DNA of 32,123 nucleotides from Rhodococcus phenolicus. Its GTDB lineage: Bacteria; Actinomycetota; Actinomycetes; Mycobacteriales; Mycobacteriaceae. Under the pieces are notes generated by a model. It made no database searches and was not told where the DNA came from. It saw nothing but the letters and a program-made list of their open reading frames with translations. The first letter of the stretch is position 1; the number at the start of each line of letters is the position of its first letter. A program made the translations under genes and the position numbers. The stretch is from contig NZ_LRRH01000122.1 of NCBI RefSeq assembly GCF_001646785.1, positions 1-32,123 of the forward strand, written 5' to 3'. Of the stretch, positions 1-7,094 are shown piece after piece.

Positions 1-340
1 GTTCCAGCCCGCCCACGACGGCGTGACCCTCGATCGCGGCGATGACCGGCTTCGTCGGTTGCATCCGTGTCACACCCAGAGGAGCGTCGCCGTCGGGAGC
101 GAACCGATTGGGCAGCCCGCCGGCAACCGACTTCAGATCGGCACCGGCGCAGAATGTTCCGCCCATGCCGTGGAGAACGGCCACGGTCGCGTGCTCGTCT
201 CCGTCGAAAACCCGGAAGGCGTCGGCCAGCGCTTCTGCGGTGGTGCAATCGGCGGCGTTGCGCACGTGCGGGCGATCGATCGAGATGATCGTGACCGCGC
301 CGTCGTGTTCGATGACCACAGGTGGATGGGAACCGGTCAC
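1..340 (-). CDS. Enoyl-CoA hydratase/isomerase (crotonase) family, 3' end outside window
   Basis: About 113 N-terminal residues of a crotonase-fold acyl-CoA enzyme are visible; the rest lies beyond the left edge. The order is typical: VTGSHPPVVIEHDG start, ITIxxIDRP-like strand (TIISIDRPHVRNA), the first oxyanion-hole segment GTFCAGADLKSVA near residues 73-85, then KPVIAAIEGHAVVGGLE near 97-113, where the second oxyanion-hole glycine sits. Crotonases hydrate, isomerise or cleave acyl-CoA thioesters. The start chosen is a GTG at 340 with GGAG seven bases upstream; the only in-frame sequence further up runs into the stop of the preceding gene at 371-373. It lies 30 bases behind the MpaB-like gene in the same direction, so the two probably share a transcript. 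The substrate cannot be told from this part. Confidence 0.9.
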   Translation of the reverse strand, partial: MTGSHPPVVIEHDGAVTIISIDRPHVRNAADCTTAEALADAFRVFDGDEHATVAVLHGMGGTFCAGADLKSVAGGLPNRFAPDGDAPLGVTRMQPTKPVIAAIEGHAVVGGLE

Positions 341-370
341 GGATTCTCCGTTCGGGTTGTGGCGCCGGGC

Positions 371-1381
371 TCAGTGAGCGTGGGCGTTCGCTCGATTGCG
401 TTCCGCGTCGGCGGCCGCTCTGCCCGCGGCAAGCTGCTCACGGGAGTAGACGGTGCGCCATCCGGGTGTGCCGTAGCGGCGTCGCAGCCCGAAGTAGGTC
501 GGGGCGAACCAGCCGGCGATCGGGCGGGGCACGGAACGCCAGAACAGTGCGTGGATCTGCCTTTCGATGCGGTCGAGGAGGGTGATCCGCAGGCCCATTT
601 CCGAATGGAATCGTTCGGGGACTCCGGCGAGGATGCCGACACGGATCGTGCGGGTCGCGGGCAGTGACATCAACCGCCACAGAAGGGTGGGGACACGGTC
701 CCAACCCCGTGGTTTCGCGAGGGTCGTCGCATGGTCGACGATGAAGCGAACCTCGGGACCGACCGCGAGGGTTTCTTCGACGACGGGCGTCCAGTAGTCG
801 AGGAAGTCCGCATGGGTGCCGGGAAGGCTGCGCACACCGTAGCGGCGGCCGATCTCGACGAGCGCCCGGTAGGCCTGCTCGCGTTCGTCGTCGGTACGGA
901 ACAGTCCGAAGGCATCGGCGATGTCGATGCCGCCCTCGAGGATCGAACCCCACGTCCAGTTCCACACATCGTTGTTCCAGGCGTGGTACGGGGACCCGTC
1001 GGGCATGGTTCCGGAGATCGGCCGATGCAACTCGTGCAACCCGTGTGCCACCTCGTCCGCTTCCGGTCCGGCGAAGACGATACCCATCACCATCTCGTAG
1101 GTGCTGATCAACCGGCGGGCGTTGGACTGCAGGTCGGGGAGGGTGTCGCTCCCGTTGAGGGCGCGGTCCTTCACGCTGAGCACGTGGGCGATCTTCGGGT
1201 GCAGGGTCGGCATGATCAGGGCGGGTACGTTCGCGTAGAGCAGCACGAGCGGATGCCCGGCGATCCACCGGCCGAACGCCCCCGGCGCGAGCGGATCGTC
1301 GCCGATCACCCGGCGGGTGGAGGTATGTGGGGCAGGTGGTTCGAGAGTTCGGCTGCTCGGTGTCGTATTCGTCTTCGGCAT
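371..1381 (-). CDS. MpaB/rubber-oxygenase-like protein (DUF2236)
   Basis: A 336-residue protein resembling the DUF2236 / ER-bound oxygenase MpaB / latex-clearing-protein fold, a family in which characterised members are heme or metal oxygenases. Visible family features are GHPLVLLYANVPALIMPTLHPKIA (residues about 42-65), an HxxHxxHRPI-like stretch near 113-122 (HGLHELHRPI), and the tryptophan-rich YHAWNNDVWNWTW segment near 132-144, which contains candidate histidine ligands. The frame is open further upstream to 1552, but ATG 1381 follows AGGAG at good spacing, and the upstream extension is Arg/Ser-rich shadow. It precedes the crotonase on the same strand and is divergent from a PaaX-type regulator, suggesting a small regulated catabolic unit. 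Substrate unknown. Confidence 0.8.
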   Translation of the reverse strand: MPKTNTTPSSRTLEPPAPHTSTRRVIGDDPLAPGAFGRWIAGHPLVLLYANVPALIMPTLHPKIAHVLSVKDRALNGSDTLPDLQSNARRLISTYEMVMGIVFAGPEADEVAHGLHELHRPISGTMPDGSPYHAWNNDVWNWTWGSILEGGIDIADAFGLFRTDDEREQAYRALVEIGRRYGVRSLPGTHADFLDYWTPVVEETLAVGPEVRFIVDHATTLAKPRGWDRVPTLLWRLMSLPATRTIRVGILAGVPERFHSEMGLRITLLDRIERQIHALFWRSVPRPIAGWFAPTYFGLRRRYGTPGWRTVYSREQLAAGRAAADAERNRANAHAH

Positions 1382-1562
1382 GGTGGCTCCTGGATCTGTG
1401 GGCGGGCGGCGTGAGGGTATTGCCGACAGTCGACGAAGTGATCGCGAGCAGCGCCGACTCATCCGGGTTGCATTGACGTACAACGACTCTCGAGATAGAC
1501 GACGAGTCCGTACCCCGATTCCGGTCGTTTCGTTGCGTGGCAGGCTGACCATGCCGATGAGA

Positions 1563-1598
1563 GTTACATATTCGCATCAGTTGATGCAAGAGTGTAAT
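1563..1598. promoter_or_regulatory. Large symmetric operator candidate between mpaB-like and paaX-like genes
   Basis: Two nested inverted repeats share one centre (between 1580 and 1581): inner arms GCATCA (1574-1579) and TGATGC (1582-1587), outer arms GTTACA (1563-1568) and TGTAAT (1593-1598). Twelve of 18 mirrored positions pair. A further GTGTAAC lies at 1610-1616. It sits 28 bases before the regulator's start codon. The symmetry is seen directly; binding by the neighbouring PaaX-family protein is inferred. Confidence 0.6.
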
Positions 1599-1626
1599 GG
1601 AACCTCTGGTGTAACCTCCGAACTCG

Positions 1627-2358
1627 ATGTCCAGACCCCTAGTCCCCCCGGTTCCGGCCCGATCTGCGGTGTTGAGTCTGCTGCTCGGCGCGCAGCCGCC
1701 GACCCTGAGCGGTCGCGAGATCGTGGGCGCCATGGGCTTGTTCGGGATATCCGAATCCGCCACGCGCGTGGCACTCTCCCGGATGGTTGCGAGTGGCGAC
1801 CTGACGCGTCACGACGGCACCTACACACTGTCGGACCGACTCGTTCGCCGTCAGCAGGATGTGACCGCCCCGGACCGGCGCGAGTGGACCGGCACCTGGG
1901 AGGTGGCCGTCGTCACCACGACGGGTCGCAGCGCTGCCGACCGCGTCGCGCTCCGGAGCGAAATGGCGCGCCAACGCGTCGCCGAACTGCGGGAAGGAGT
2001 GTGGACCCGGCCCGCCAACCTCCGTCGTCGCTGGCCGGACAGCCTCCTCGAGGTGTCGACCTGCTTCGAGGCCCGGCCCCTCGACGACCCCGCTGTCCTC
2101 GCCGGCCGCCTCTGGGATCTCCCCGCCTGGTCCGCGCGTGGACACGCCTATCTCGACGCGATCGGAAAAGCGGACGATGAACCGACCCGTTTCGTGACCA
2201 TGGTCGCGGCTGTTCACCATCTGCAGACCGATCCACTACTCCCGGACGAACTTCTCCCGGACGATTGGCCGGCCGGTGAACTCGACGCCACCTACGACCG
2301 ATACCGCGGGTGGCTCGCGGCGATGCGCGACGACCCGCCCGCGTCACCTTCCACCTAA
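1627..2358 (+). CDS. PaaX-family transcriptional regulator
   Basis: A 243-residue protein with the PaaX layout. An N-terminal winged helix-turn-helix is visible at residues about 11-68 (RSAVLSLLLG, LSGREIVGAMGLFGISESATRVALSRMVASGDL, then a GTYTLS wing). The middle domain begins at WTGTWEVAVV, and the C-terminal PaaX segment contains FVTMVAAVHHLQTDPLLPDELLPDDWPAGELDATYDRY. PaaX proteins repress phenylacetate or other catabolic operons and usually respond to CoA thioesters, which would fit the divergent crotonase-containing unit. ATG 1627 is the natural start, though no strong ribosome binding site is seen. Its TAA overlaps the stop of the convergent hydrolase gene by three bases. Confidence 0.9.
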   Translation: MSRPLVPPVPARSAVLSLLLGAQPPTLSGREIVGAMGLFGISESATRVALSRMVASGDLTRHDGTYTLSDRLVRRQQDVTAPDRREWTGTWEVAVVTTTGRSAADRVALRSEMARQRVAELREGVWTRPANLRRRWPDSLLEVSTCFEARPLDDPAVLAGRLWDLPAWSARGHAYLDAIGKADDEPTRFVTMVAAVHHLQTDPLLPDELLPDDWPAGELDATYDRYRGWLAAMRDDPPASPST

Positions 2359-3167
2359 CGGTCCCGAAGGTGACCGTCGACGAAATCGAGCACGTCCCCG
2401 AGAACCTCGTCGCGGTTGATCTCGTTGAAGATCTCGTGGCGCGCACCGGTGTACACACCCGACCGGGCGTGCGCACCGGAGTACGTCGCCCAGCCCTGCA
2501 CGGTGCCTTCGATCGGCACGAGGCCGTCGTCCGAGCCGTGCAGCCACAGCACCGGGACGGTGTCGACCGGCCCGGTGGTCGAGATGGTGTCGAGGCAGTC
2601 CTTCAGTGCCTGCACCGTGGCCCGCTTGAACGGGCCGTGCCACACGAGCGGATCGGCGACGTACGCGCGGCCGACGGCGGGATCCCGCGAGAGCGTGGCG
2701 GGATCGATGGGGGTGTCGGGGATCTCGTCGGCGGCGAGCAGGGCGTCGACCGCGGCCCAGGTGCCGAGCACCGGCGCGGACAGGACGACCGCGGCAAGGG
2801 TCGCGCCGTACCGCTGCGCATAGCGCGCGGCGATCATCCCGCCCATCGAATGCCCGATGAGCACGACCGGCAGGTCCGGGTTCTCCCGTCGAGCGGTCAG
2901 GTCGAGCAGGTGGAAGTCGTCGACGACCTTCTCGAAGTCCTCGACGAGGACGCGTTCGCCGTCGCTGAGTCCGTGCCCGGCGTGGTCGATCGCGTAGACG
3001 ACGGCGCCGTCGGCGACGAGGCGGGCCGCGACGTATTCGTACCGGCCGGAGTGCTCGCCGTAGCCGTGGCACAGGAGCGCGACGTAGCGCGGGTTCTCAC
3101 AGGGCCAGCGGCGTCCGGCCAGGGTTCCGGCGTGACCGTCGAGCGTGAACGCGGTCGTCTCGTCCAT
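2355..3167 (-). CDS. Alpha/beta hydrolase, monoacylglycerol-lipase-like
   Basis: A 270-residue serine hydrolase. Visible elements are the oxyanion segment HGYGEHSGRY (residues 34-43), DHAGHGLSDG (61-70), the nucleophile elbow GHSMGG with Ser107, the acid in HGSDDGLVP (Asp213 or Asp214), and the histidine in GARHEIFNE (His244). The HGxxEHxxRY and DxxGHGxSxG pattern is that of the monoacylglycerol lipase family (Mycobacterium tuberculosis Rv0183 type), with a lid near 135-180. ATG 3167 is chosen because AGAGGAG lies seven bases upstream; an in-frame ATG at 3206 has no such support. No signal peptide is seen, so it is probably cytoplasmic. It is divergent from the steroid-isomerase unit, and the KstR-type site between them could also influence it. 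Confidence 0.88.
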   Translation of the reverse strand: MDETTAFTLDGHAGTLAGRRWPCENPRYVALLCHGYGEHSGRYEYVAARLVADGAVVYAIDHAGHGLSDGERVLVEDFEKVVDDFHLLDLTARRENPDLPVVLIGHSMGGMIAARYAQRYGATLAAVVLSAPVLGTWAAVDALLAADEIPDTPIDPATLSRDPAVGRAYVADPLVWHGPFKRATVQALKDCLDTISTTGPVDTVPVLWLHGSDDGLVPIEGTVQGWATYSGAHARSGVYTGARHEIFNEINRDEVLGDVLDFVDGHLRDR

Positions 3168-3283
3168 CGTCGGCTCCTCTCGGTGCGTAACTCCGGTGTC
3201 AGCCAAGCATCCCGCGCGCCGCGGCGGAGCCGATTCGTGCCGGGATCTGGTCTGCGGGGCTTCGTCACACTAGTCTCCTGTTC

Positions 3284-3297
3284 TAGAACGTGTTCTA
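3284..3297. promoter_or_regulatory. KstR-type operator (TAGAACGTGTTCTA)
   Basis: A perfect 14-base inverted repeat, TAGAAC-GT-GTTCTA, that fits the published KstR consensus TNNAACNNGTTNNA at every fixed base. It ends 15 bases before the start codon of the ketosteroid-isomerase-like gene and sits just upstream of its ribosome binding site (AAGGAGG, 3301-3307). KstR is the TetR-type repressor of steroid/cholesterol catabolism in mycobacteria and rhodococci. Binding here is inferred from the match and the steroid-type neighbour. Confidence 0.8.
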
Positions 3298-3312
3298 TTC
3301 AAGGAGGCATTC

Positions 3313-3696
3313 ATGGCACCGTCCAGCGACGCGATCCGCGCGACCGTCGAGAACTACATCCGCTCGGTCGCGAAAGGCACGACCGACGATGTCCTCGCCC
3401 TCTACGCGCCGGGCGCGACCGTCGAGGATCCGGTCGGTACCGAGCCGCGCACCACCGAGGTGGCGCTGCGCGAGTTCTACGGCGTCATCGAGCCGCTCGC
3501 CCAGACCGGCGAACTGCTCACCCTCAAGATCGCCGCGAACAACGCGGCGTTCCTGTTCCGTCTCACCACGCACCTGGGTGAGCAGAACCTCGTGATGGAG
3601 GTCATCGACGTCATGACCTTCGACGACGACGCGAAGATCACGTCGATGAAGGCCTACTGGAGCCAGGACGACATGGTCACGGTGCCCGCGTCCTGA
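3313..3696 (+). CDS. Steroid delta-isomerase-like protein (NTF2/SnoaL fold)
   Basis: A 127-residue protein matching the size and pattern of bacterial ketosteroid isomerases, which move the C5-C6 double bond of 3-oxo-steroids. The three catalytic positions appear present: Tyr15 (VENYIRS), Asp39 in ATVEDPVGT, and Asp99 in VIDVMTFD. The C-terminal block IDVMTFDDDAKITSMKAYWS closely resembles the Pseudomonas putida enzyme. ATG 3313 follows AAGGAGG. Its TGA overlaps the ATG of the epoxide hydrolase-like gene by one base, so the two are translationally coupled. The KstR-type site directly upstream supports a role in steroid degradation. Other SnoaL-fold functions cannot be excluded, but the retained triad makes isomerase the best call. 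Confidence 0.85.
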   Translation: MAPSSDAIRATVENYIRSVAKGTTDDVLALYAPGATVEDPVGTEPRTTEVALREFYGVIEPLAQTGELLTLKIAANNAAFLFRLTTHLGEQNLVMEVIDVMTFDDDAKITSMKAYWSQDDMVTVPAS

Positions 3697-4673
3697 TGCG
3701 CAGCGTCCTCGTGGAGGTCGATGGTTTCACGTGGAACATTGCCGAAGCGGGTGAGACCGATCGGCCCGCGGTCGTCCTGTGCCACGGTTTCCCCGGCCTC
3801 GGCTACAGCTACCGGCACCAGGTGACGGCACTCGCCGCCGCGGGCTACCGGGCGATCGCGCCGGACATGCCGGGCTACGGCGGCACCGACCGGCCCGATT
3901 CGATCGAGGAGTACACCGATGCGGCGGTCGCCGACCGGCTCGTCGGCCTCCTCGACGCCCTGGGCATCGAGCGTGCCGTCCTGGTCGGACACGACTTCGG
4001 GGCGCCCGCCGCGTGGACCGTCGCGCTGCGTCACCGGAGCCGTGTCGCCGGCCTGATGCTCCTCTCCGTGCCGTACGCCCCCGACCGGCTGCCGGCGCGA
4101 CCGAGCGAGCTGTACGCGGCGATGGCGCAGCGCCACTTCCTGCATCTGCACTACTTCCAGGAGCCGGGTGTCGCCGAGCGCGAACTCGATGCGCGGCCGC
4201 GCGAATTCCTGCAGCGGCTGTTCCATGCGCTGTCCGGCCGGTACAGGTACCTCGACATCTGGCAGCACCCGTCGGACGGAAACGGCTACCTCGATGTGCT
4301 GCCCGACGCGCCGGAGTTGCCCTGGGACTGGTTGAGCGAGGACGAACTCGACCACTACGCGACGGTGTTCGCACGCACCGGATTCGGTGGCGGACTGTCC
4401 TGGTACCGCGCCTACGACGCCAACTGGGAGGCATCGGCGGGAAGCGGAACCGCGCGGCTCGAGGTGCCGGCACTCTTCGTCGCCGGCGCGAACGATCCCG
4501 TCGTCACGATGGCCGGACCGAACGCTCTGGACCGCATGGAACAGACCGTCCCGGATCTGCGGGGCGTGCACCTGCTCGACGGTGCCGGGCATTTCGTCCA
4601 GATGGAACGGCCCCGGAAGGTCGGCGAACTGCTCGTGAACTTCGTGTCGGAGGTGGTCTCGGCGCCCCCGTGA
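3696..4673 (+). CDS. Alpha/beta hydrolase, epoxide hydrolase-like
   Basis: A 325-residue epoxide-hydrolase-type protein. It has the oxyanion motif HGFPG (30-34), the nucleophile elbow GHDFGA with Asp100 instead of serine, an acid at Asp267 (GANDPV), the base His299 (GAGHFVQME), and candidate lid tyrosines Tyr153 (HYFQEPG) and Tyr237 (SWYRAYDANWE) that would activate the epoxide oxygen. All residues needed for epoxide opening therefore appear present. It overlaps the steroid-isomerase-like gene (TGATG) and so belongs to the KstR-type unit. Its natural substrate, perhaps a steroid-derived or toxic epoxide, cannot be read from the sequence. Haloalkane dehalogenases share the Asp nucleophile, but the two lid tyrosines favour epoxide hydrolase. 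Confidence 0.88.
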   Translation: MRSVLVEVDGFTWNIAEAGETDRPAVVLCHGFPGLGYSYRHQVTALAAAGYRAIAPDMPGYGGTDRPDSIEEYTDAAVADRLVGLLDALGIERAVLVGHDFGAPAAWTVALRHRSRVAGLMLLSVPYAPDRLPARPSELYAAMAQRHFLHLHYFQEPGVAERELDARPREFLQRLFHALSGRYRYLDIWQHPSDGNGYLDVLPDAPELPWDWLSEDELDHYATVFARTGFGGGLSWYRAYDANWEASAGSGTARLEVPALFVAGANDPVVTMAGPNALDRMEQTVPDLRGVHLLDGAGHFVQMERPRKVGELLVNFVSEVVSAPP

Positions 4674-4860
4674 TGTGGCTGTCGATTCCTGTGAACAGCA
4701 GCAGGATTCGACTTCGATGTCAGATCATCCGCCTGTCGGGGACGCAACGGGTCGGGGGCGTTGCGCCGGAAGCCCTTCGGGGCCCGACGATGTCGTGCGA
4801 CGATGGCGACACGCAGAGCGGGAGATCGTCCGACAGGCAGCGAAGCCCGAGGAGTGCGAC

Positions 4861-6108
4861 ATGACCGTGCCCGGTGACATCGTGATCGACCCGACGCTCG
4901 TCGACGTGTACAAGGATCTGCACAGTCATCCCGAACTCGGCTTCCAGGAGAATCGCACCGCGTCGATCGTGGCCGAGCGGTTGAGGGCAACGGGATTCGA
5001 GGTCACCACGGGTGTGGGTGGGACCGGTGTCGTCGGGATCCTGAAGAACGGCACGGGACCGACTGCGCTGCTGCGGGCCGACATGGATGCCCTGCCGGTG
5101 CGGGAGGACACCGGGCTCGACTACGCCAGCACCGTCACGGCCACCGACGAGCACGGCAAAACCGTGCCGGTGGCCCACGCGTGCGGGCACGACCTGCACA
5201 CCACCTGCCTGCTGGGCGCGGCGCAGGTTCTCGCCGAGGACAGATCCGCCTGGGCCGGAACGTCGATGCTGGTCTTCCAGCCGGCCGAGGAACTCGGCGC
5301 AGGTGCGCAGGCGGTGGTGGACGACGGCCTGTTCGAGCGGTTCCCGACACCGGACGTCGTGCTCGGTCAGCACGTGGCACCTCTTCCGGCAGGGAAGATC
5401 GCCGGACATGCCGGACCGTCCTATGCGGCATCGGACTCGCTGCGTATCCGCCTCGTGGGCAAAGGCGCGCACGGTTCGATGCCGGAAGCGTCGATCGATC
5501 CCATCGTGTTGGCCGCGGCCACGGTGATGCGCCTGCAAACCGTCGTCTCGCGGGAGATCCCCAGTACCGCCACAGCGGTTCTCACGGTCGGTTCGATCCA
5601 CGCCGGTGACGCGGCGAACGTGATTCCCGGATACGCCGAGATCCAGCTGAACATCCGCAGCTACGACACTTCGGTCCGAAGCCGCATCCTCGACAGCGTC
5701 GAACGCATCGTACGAGGTGAAGCGGAGACGGCCGGCGCGCCGGACGAACCGACGATCACCGAGATCGAGCGCTTCCCCGTCGTCACCAACGACTCCGCTG
5801 CCCTGCACAGGACCCTCGACGCCTTCGGAGATTGGCTGGGCCACGGCAACGTCCTCGATCCGGGGGCCGGTGCGGGAAGCGAGGACGTCGGCATCCTCGC
5901 CACGAGCTGTGGAGCCCCGCTGTCGTACTGGTTGCTCGGCGGCGCGGATCCGTCGTTGTTCACCACCGGCGACATGACGGACCCTGCGCTGCTCACCGTG
6001 CCGTCCAACCACTCGCCGCACTATGCCCCCGTCGTCGAACCGACGCTGCCGATCGGAGTGCGTGCGCTGGTGACCGCAGCCCGCACCTGGCTGCCGCCCA
6101 CCCGCTGA
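4861..6108 (+). CDS. M20-family amidohydrolase (aminoacylase/hippuricase type)
   Basis: A 415-residue metal-dependent amidohydrolase that would cleave N-acyl amino acids or small peptides in the cytoplasm. Family motifs are DLHSHPELGFQE (19-30), LLRADMDALPVRE (70-82), the metal-binding AHACGHDLH (Cys108, His110), FQPAEE (Glu143/Glu144), GQHVAPLPAG (His171), GKGAHGSMPE in the dimerisation domain, and the final NHSPHYAP histidine. The frame is open back to 4675, but ATG 4861 has GAGGAG just upstream and gives the normal family N-terminus; the extension is unlike the family. The 187-base gap from the epoxide hydrolase gene suggests a separate promoter. It has a glutamate pair and all the metal ligands, so it is probably active. 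Confidence 0.9.
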   Translation: MTVPGDIVIDPTLVDVYKDLHSHPELGFQENRTASIVAERLRATGFEVTTGVGGTGVVGILKNGTGPTALLRADMDALPVREDTGLDYASTVTATDEHGKTVPVAHACGHDLHTTCLLGAAQVLAEDRSAWAGTSMLVFQPAEELGAGAQAVVDDGLFERFPTPDVVLGQHVAPLPAGKIAGHAGPSYAASDSLRIRLVGKGAHGSMPEASIDPIVLAAATVMRLQTVVSREIPSTATAVLTVGSIHAGDAANVIPGYAEIQLNIRSYDTSVRSRILDSVERIVRGEAETAGAPDEPTITEIERFPVVTNDSAALHRTLDAFGDWLGHGNVLDPGAGAGSEDVGILATSCGAPLSYWLLGGADPSLFTTGDMTDPALLTVPSNHSPHYAPVVEPTLPIGVRALVTAARTWLPPTR

Positions 6109-6223
6109 CGGCTCACCGGGCCCGCATCCTGTGGACTCCTCCGCCCGCACCCGCTCACGACCGTTCGCCGCCGGCGACGTGCCGCGAATTCGCGAATCCA
6201 CCGATCCGCCCCGGGGCTCGTCC

Positions 6224-6229
6224 TACTAT
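6224..6229 (+). promoter_or_regulatory. -10 element TACTAT for a leaderless transcript
   Basis: TACTAT ends six bases before the GTG at 6236, the spacing expected when transcription starts at the start codon. It decides the start of the lipoprotein fragment over other GTG codons at 6131 and 6230. No clear -35 is seen. Overlapping palindromes GCGAATTCGC (6184-6193) and ATTCGCGAAT (6188-6197) lie upstream and could be a regulator site. Confidence 0.45.
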
Positions 6230-6235
6230 GTGCGG

Positions 6236-6525
6236 GTGGCCACCGATGCCGCCGCGCGCGGATTCGGAATGGTGCTCGTGCTGACCGCGCTCGTGGTGAG
6301 TGGATGTTCGTCGGGTGGTTCCGAGCGAACCGACCCGGTGCGACTCGAGGTCGCGACCGCGCAGGACCAGTACCCCTGGACCGGACTGCTGCTTCCGGCC
6401 CAGGTCCCGGTCGTGGTGCCGTCACCCGAGGATGCGGAGGTCGCGGGCACCGGAGATCCCGTCGCCGTGACGGACGACGGCACCGCCGCGGTCGCCGGCG
6501 ACCGCACCGCCCTCTACGGCGGCAG
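6236..6525 (+). pseudogene. 5' fragment of a lipoprotein gene fused out of frame to thiM
   Basis: From GTG 6236 the frame encodes a short N-terminus, a hydrophobic stretch MVLVLTALVV and a lipobox VSGC followed by SSGGSE, a convincing lipoprotein signal. About 75 residues of Asp/Val/Ala-rich sequence with normal high-GC codon use follow (TAQDQYPWTGLLLPAQVPVVV, DDGTAAVAGDRTALYGG). Near 6515-6530 homology switches to hydroxyethylthiazole kinase in the +1 frame. The original frame stays open by chance to 7984, but beyond the junction it reads Arg-rich, shadow-like protein. I do not recognise the lipoprotein family. The end given is the approximate junction, not a stop codon. A short functional lipoprotein ending elsewhere cannot be excluded. 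Confidence 0.5.
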
Positions 6526-6533
6526 CCCCGTGG

Positions 6534-7082
6534 GTGCTCGATCCGGTCGGTGTCGGAGGGCTGCCGTGGCGTACCGGGCTGGCCGCCGAGTTGCTGACCC
6601 TGCACCCCACCGCGATCCGCGGCAACGCCTCGGAGATCATCGCGCTCGCCGGGCTCGGCGGCGACACCCGCGGTGTCGACAGCGCCGACGAGGCTGCCGC
6701 CGCGGTTCCCGCAGCGCTCGCCCTGCTCGAGCACGCCGACGCGGTGTCGGCGTCCGGTCCGGTGGACTACCTGATCGGCCGCGACCGCGACGGCGCGATC
6801 ACCGGCGTGCGCATCGCCGGCGGCAGTGCGATGCTCCCGCGTGTGACCTCGACCGGTTGCTCGCTGGGTGGGTTGGTGGCCGCCTACCTGGCGGTCGCGC
6901 CGACCCCGCTGATCGGTCTCGCCGCCGCGCACACCCACGTCGCGGTCGCGGCCGAGATCGCCGAGGAGAACTCCACGGGACCGGGATCGTTCGCCGTGGC
7001 CTACCTCGACGCGCTGTACACGGTCGACGCCGGCACGCTGCGGGCCCGTGCTCGCATCGAGCCGCTCGACCTCCCGAAGTAA
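6534..7082 (+). pseudogene. thiM: Hydroxyethylthiazole kinase, N-terminally truncated
   Basis: About 182 C-terminal residues of ThiM, which phosphorylates 4-methyl-5-(2-hydroxyethyl)thiazole in thiamine salvage. Clear motifs are VLDPVGVGG at the beginning, the nucleotide-site segment AIRGNASEIIALAG, ASGPVDYLIG, the VTSTGCSLGG loop containing the catalytic cysteine region, and GPGSFAVAYLDALY. A full ThiM is about 260-280 residues; the first 80-90, including the substrate-binding HNITN-type segment, are absent. Upstream in this frame there is a TGA near 6468 and then only low-complexity sequence before PWVLDPV. GTG 6534 is just the first possible start and lacks a good ribosome binding site. 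Most simply, a deletion fused a lipoprotein gene to thiM. It lies 12 bases before the LLM monooxygenase gene. Confidence 0.75.
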
Positions 7083-7094
7083 GGACGAGAACCG

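Noticed and set aside
4675-4860. N-terminal extension of the M20 amidohydrolase, or a small gene in this gap
   Set aside because: ATG 4861 has a good ribosome binding site and gives the normal family N-terminus; the extension has no resemblance to the family and no good start signal.
6184-6197. Overlapping palindromes GCGAATTCGC and ATTCGCGAAT as an operator
   Set aside because: Short and isolated, with no second copy or known consensus; mentioned with the adjacent promoter but not called as a site.
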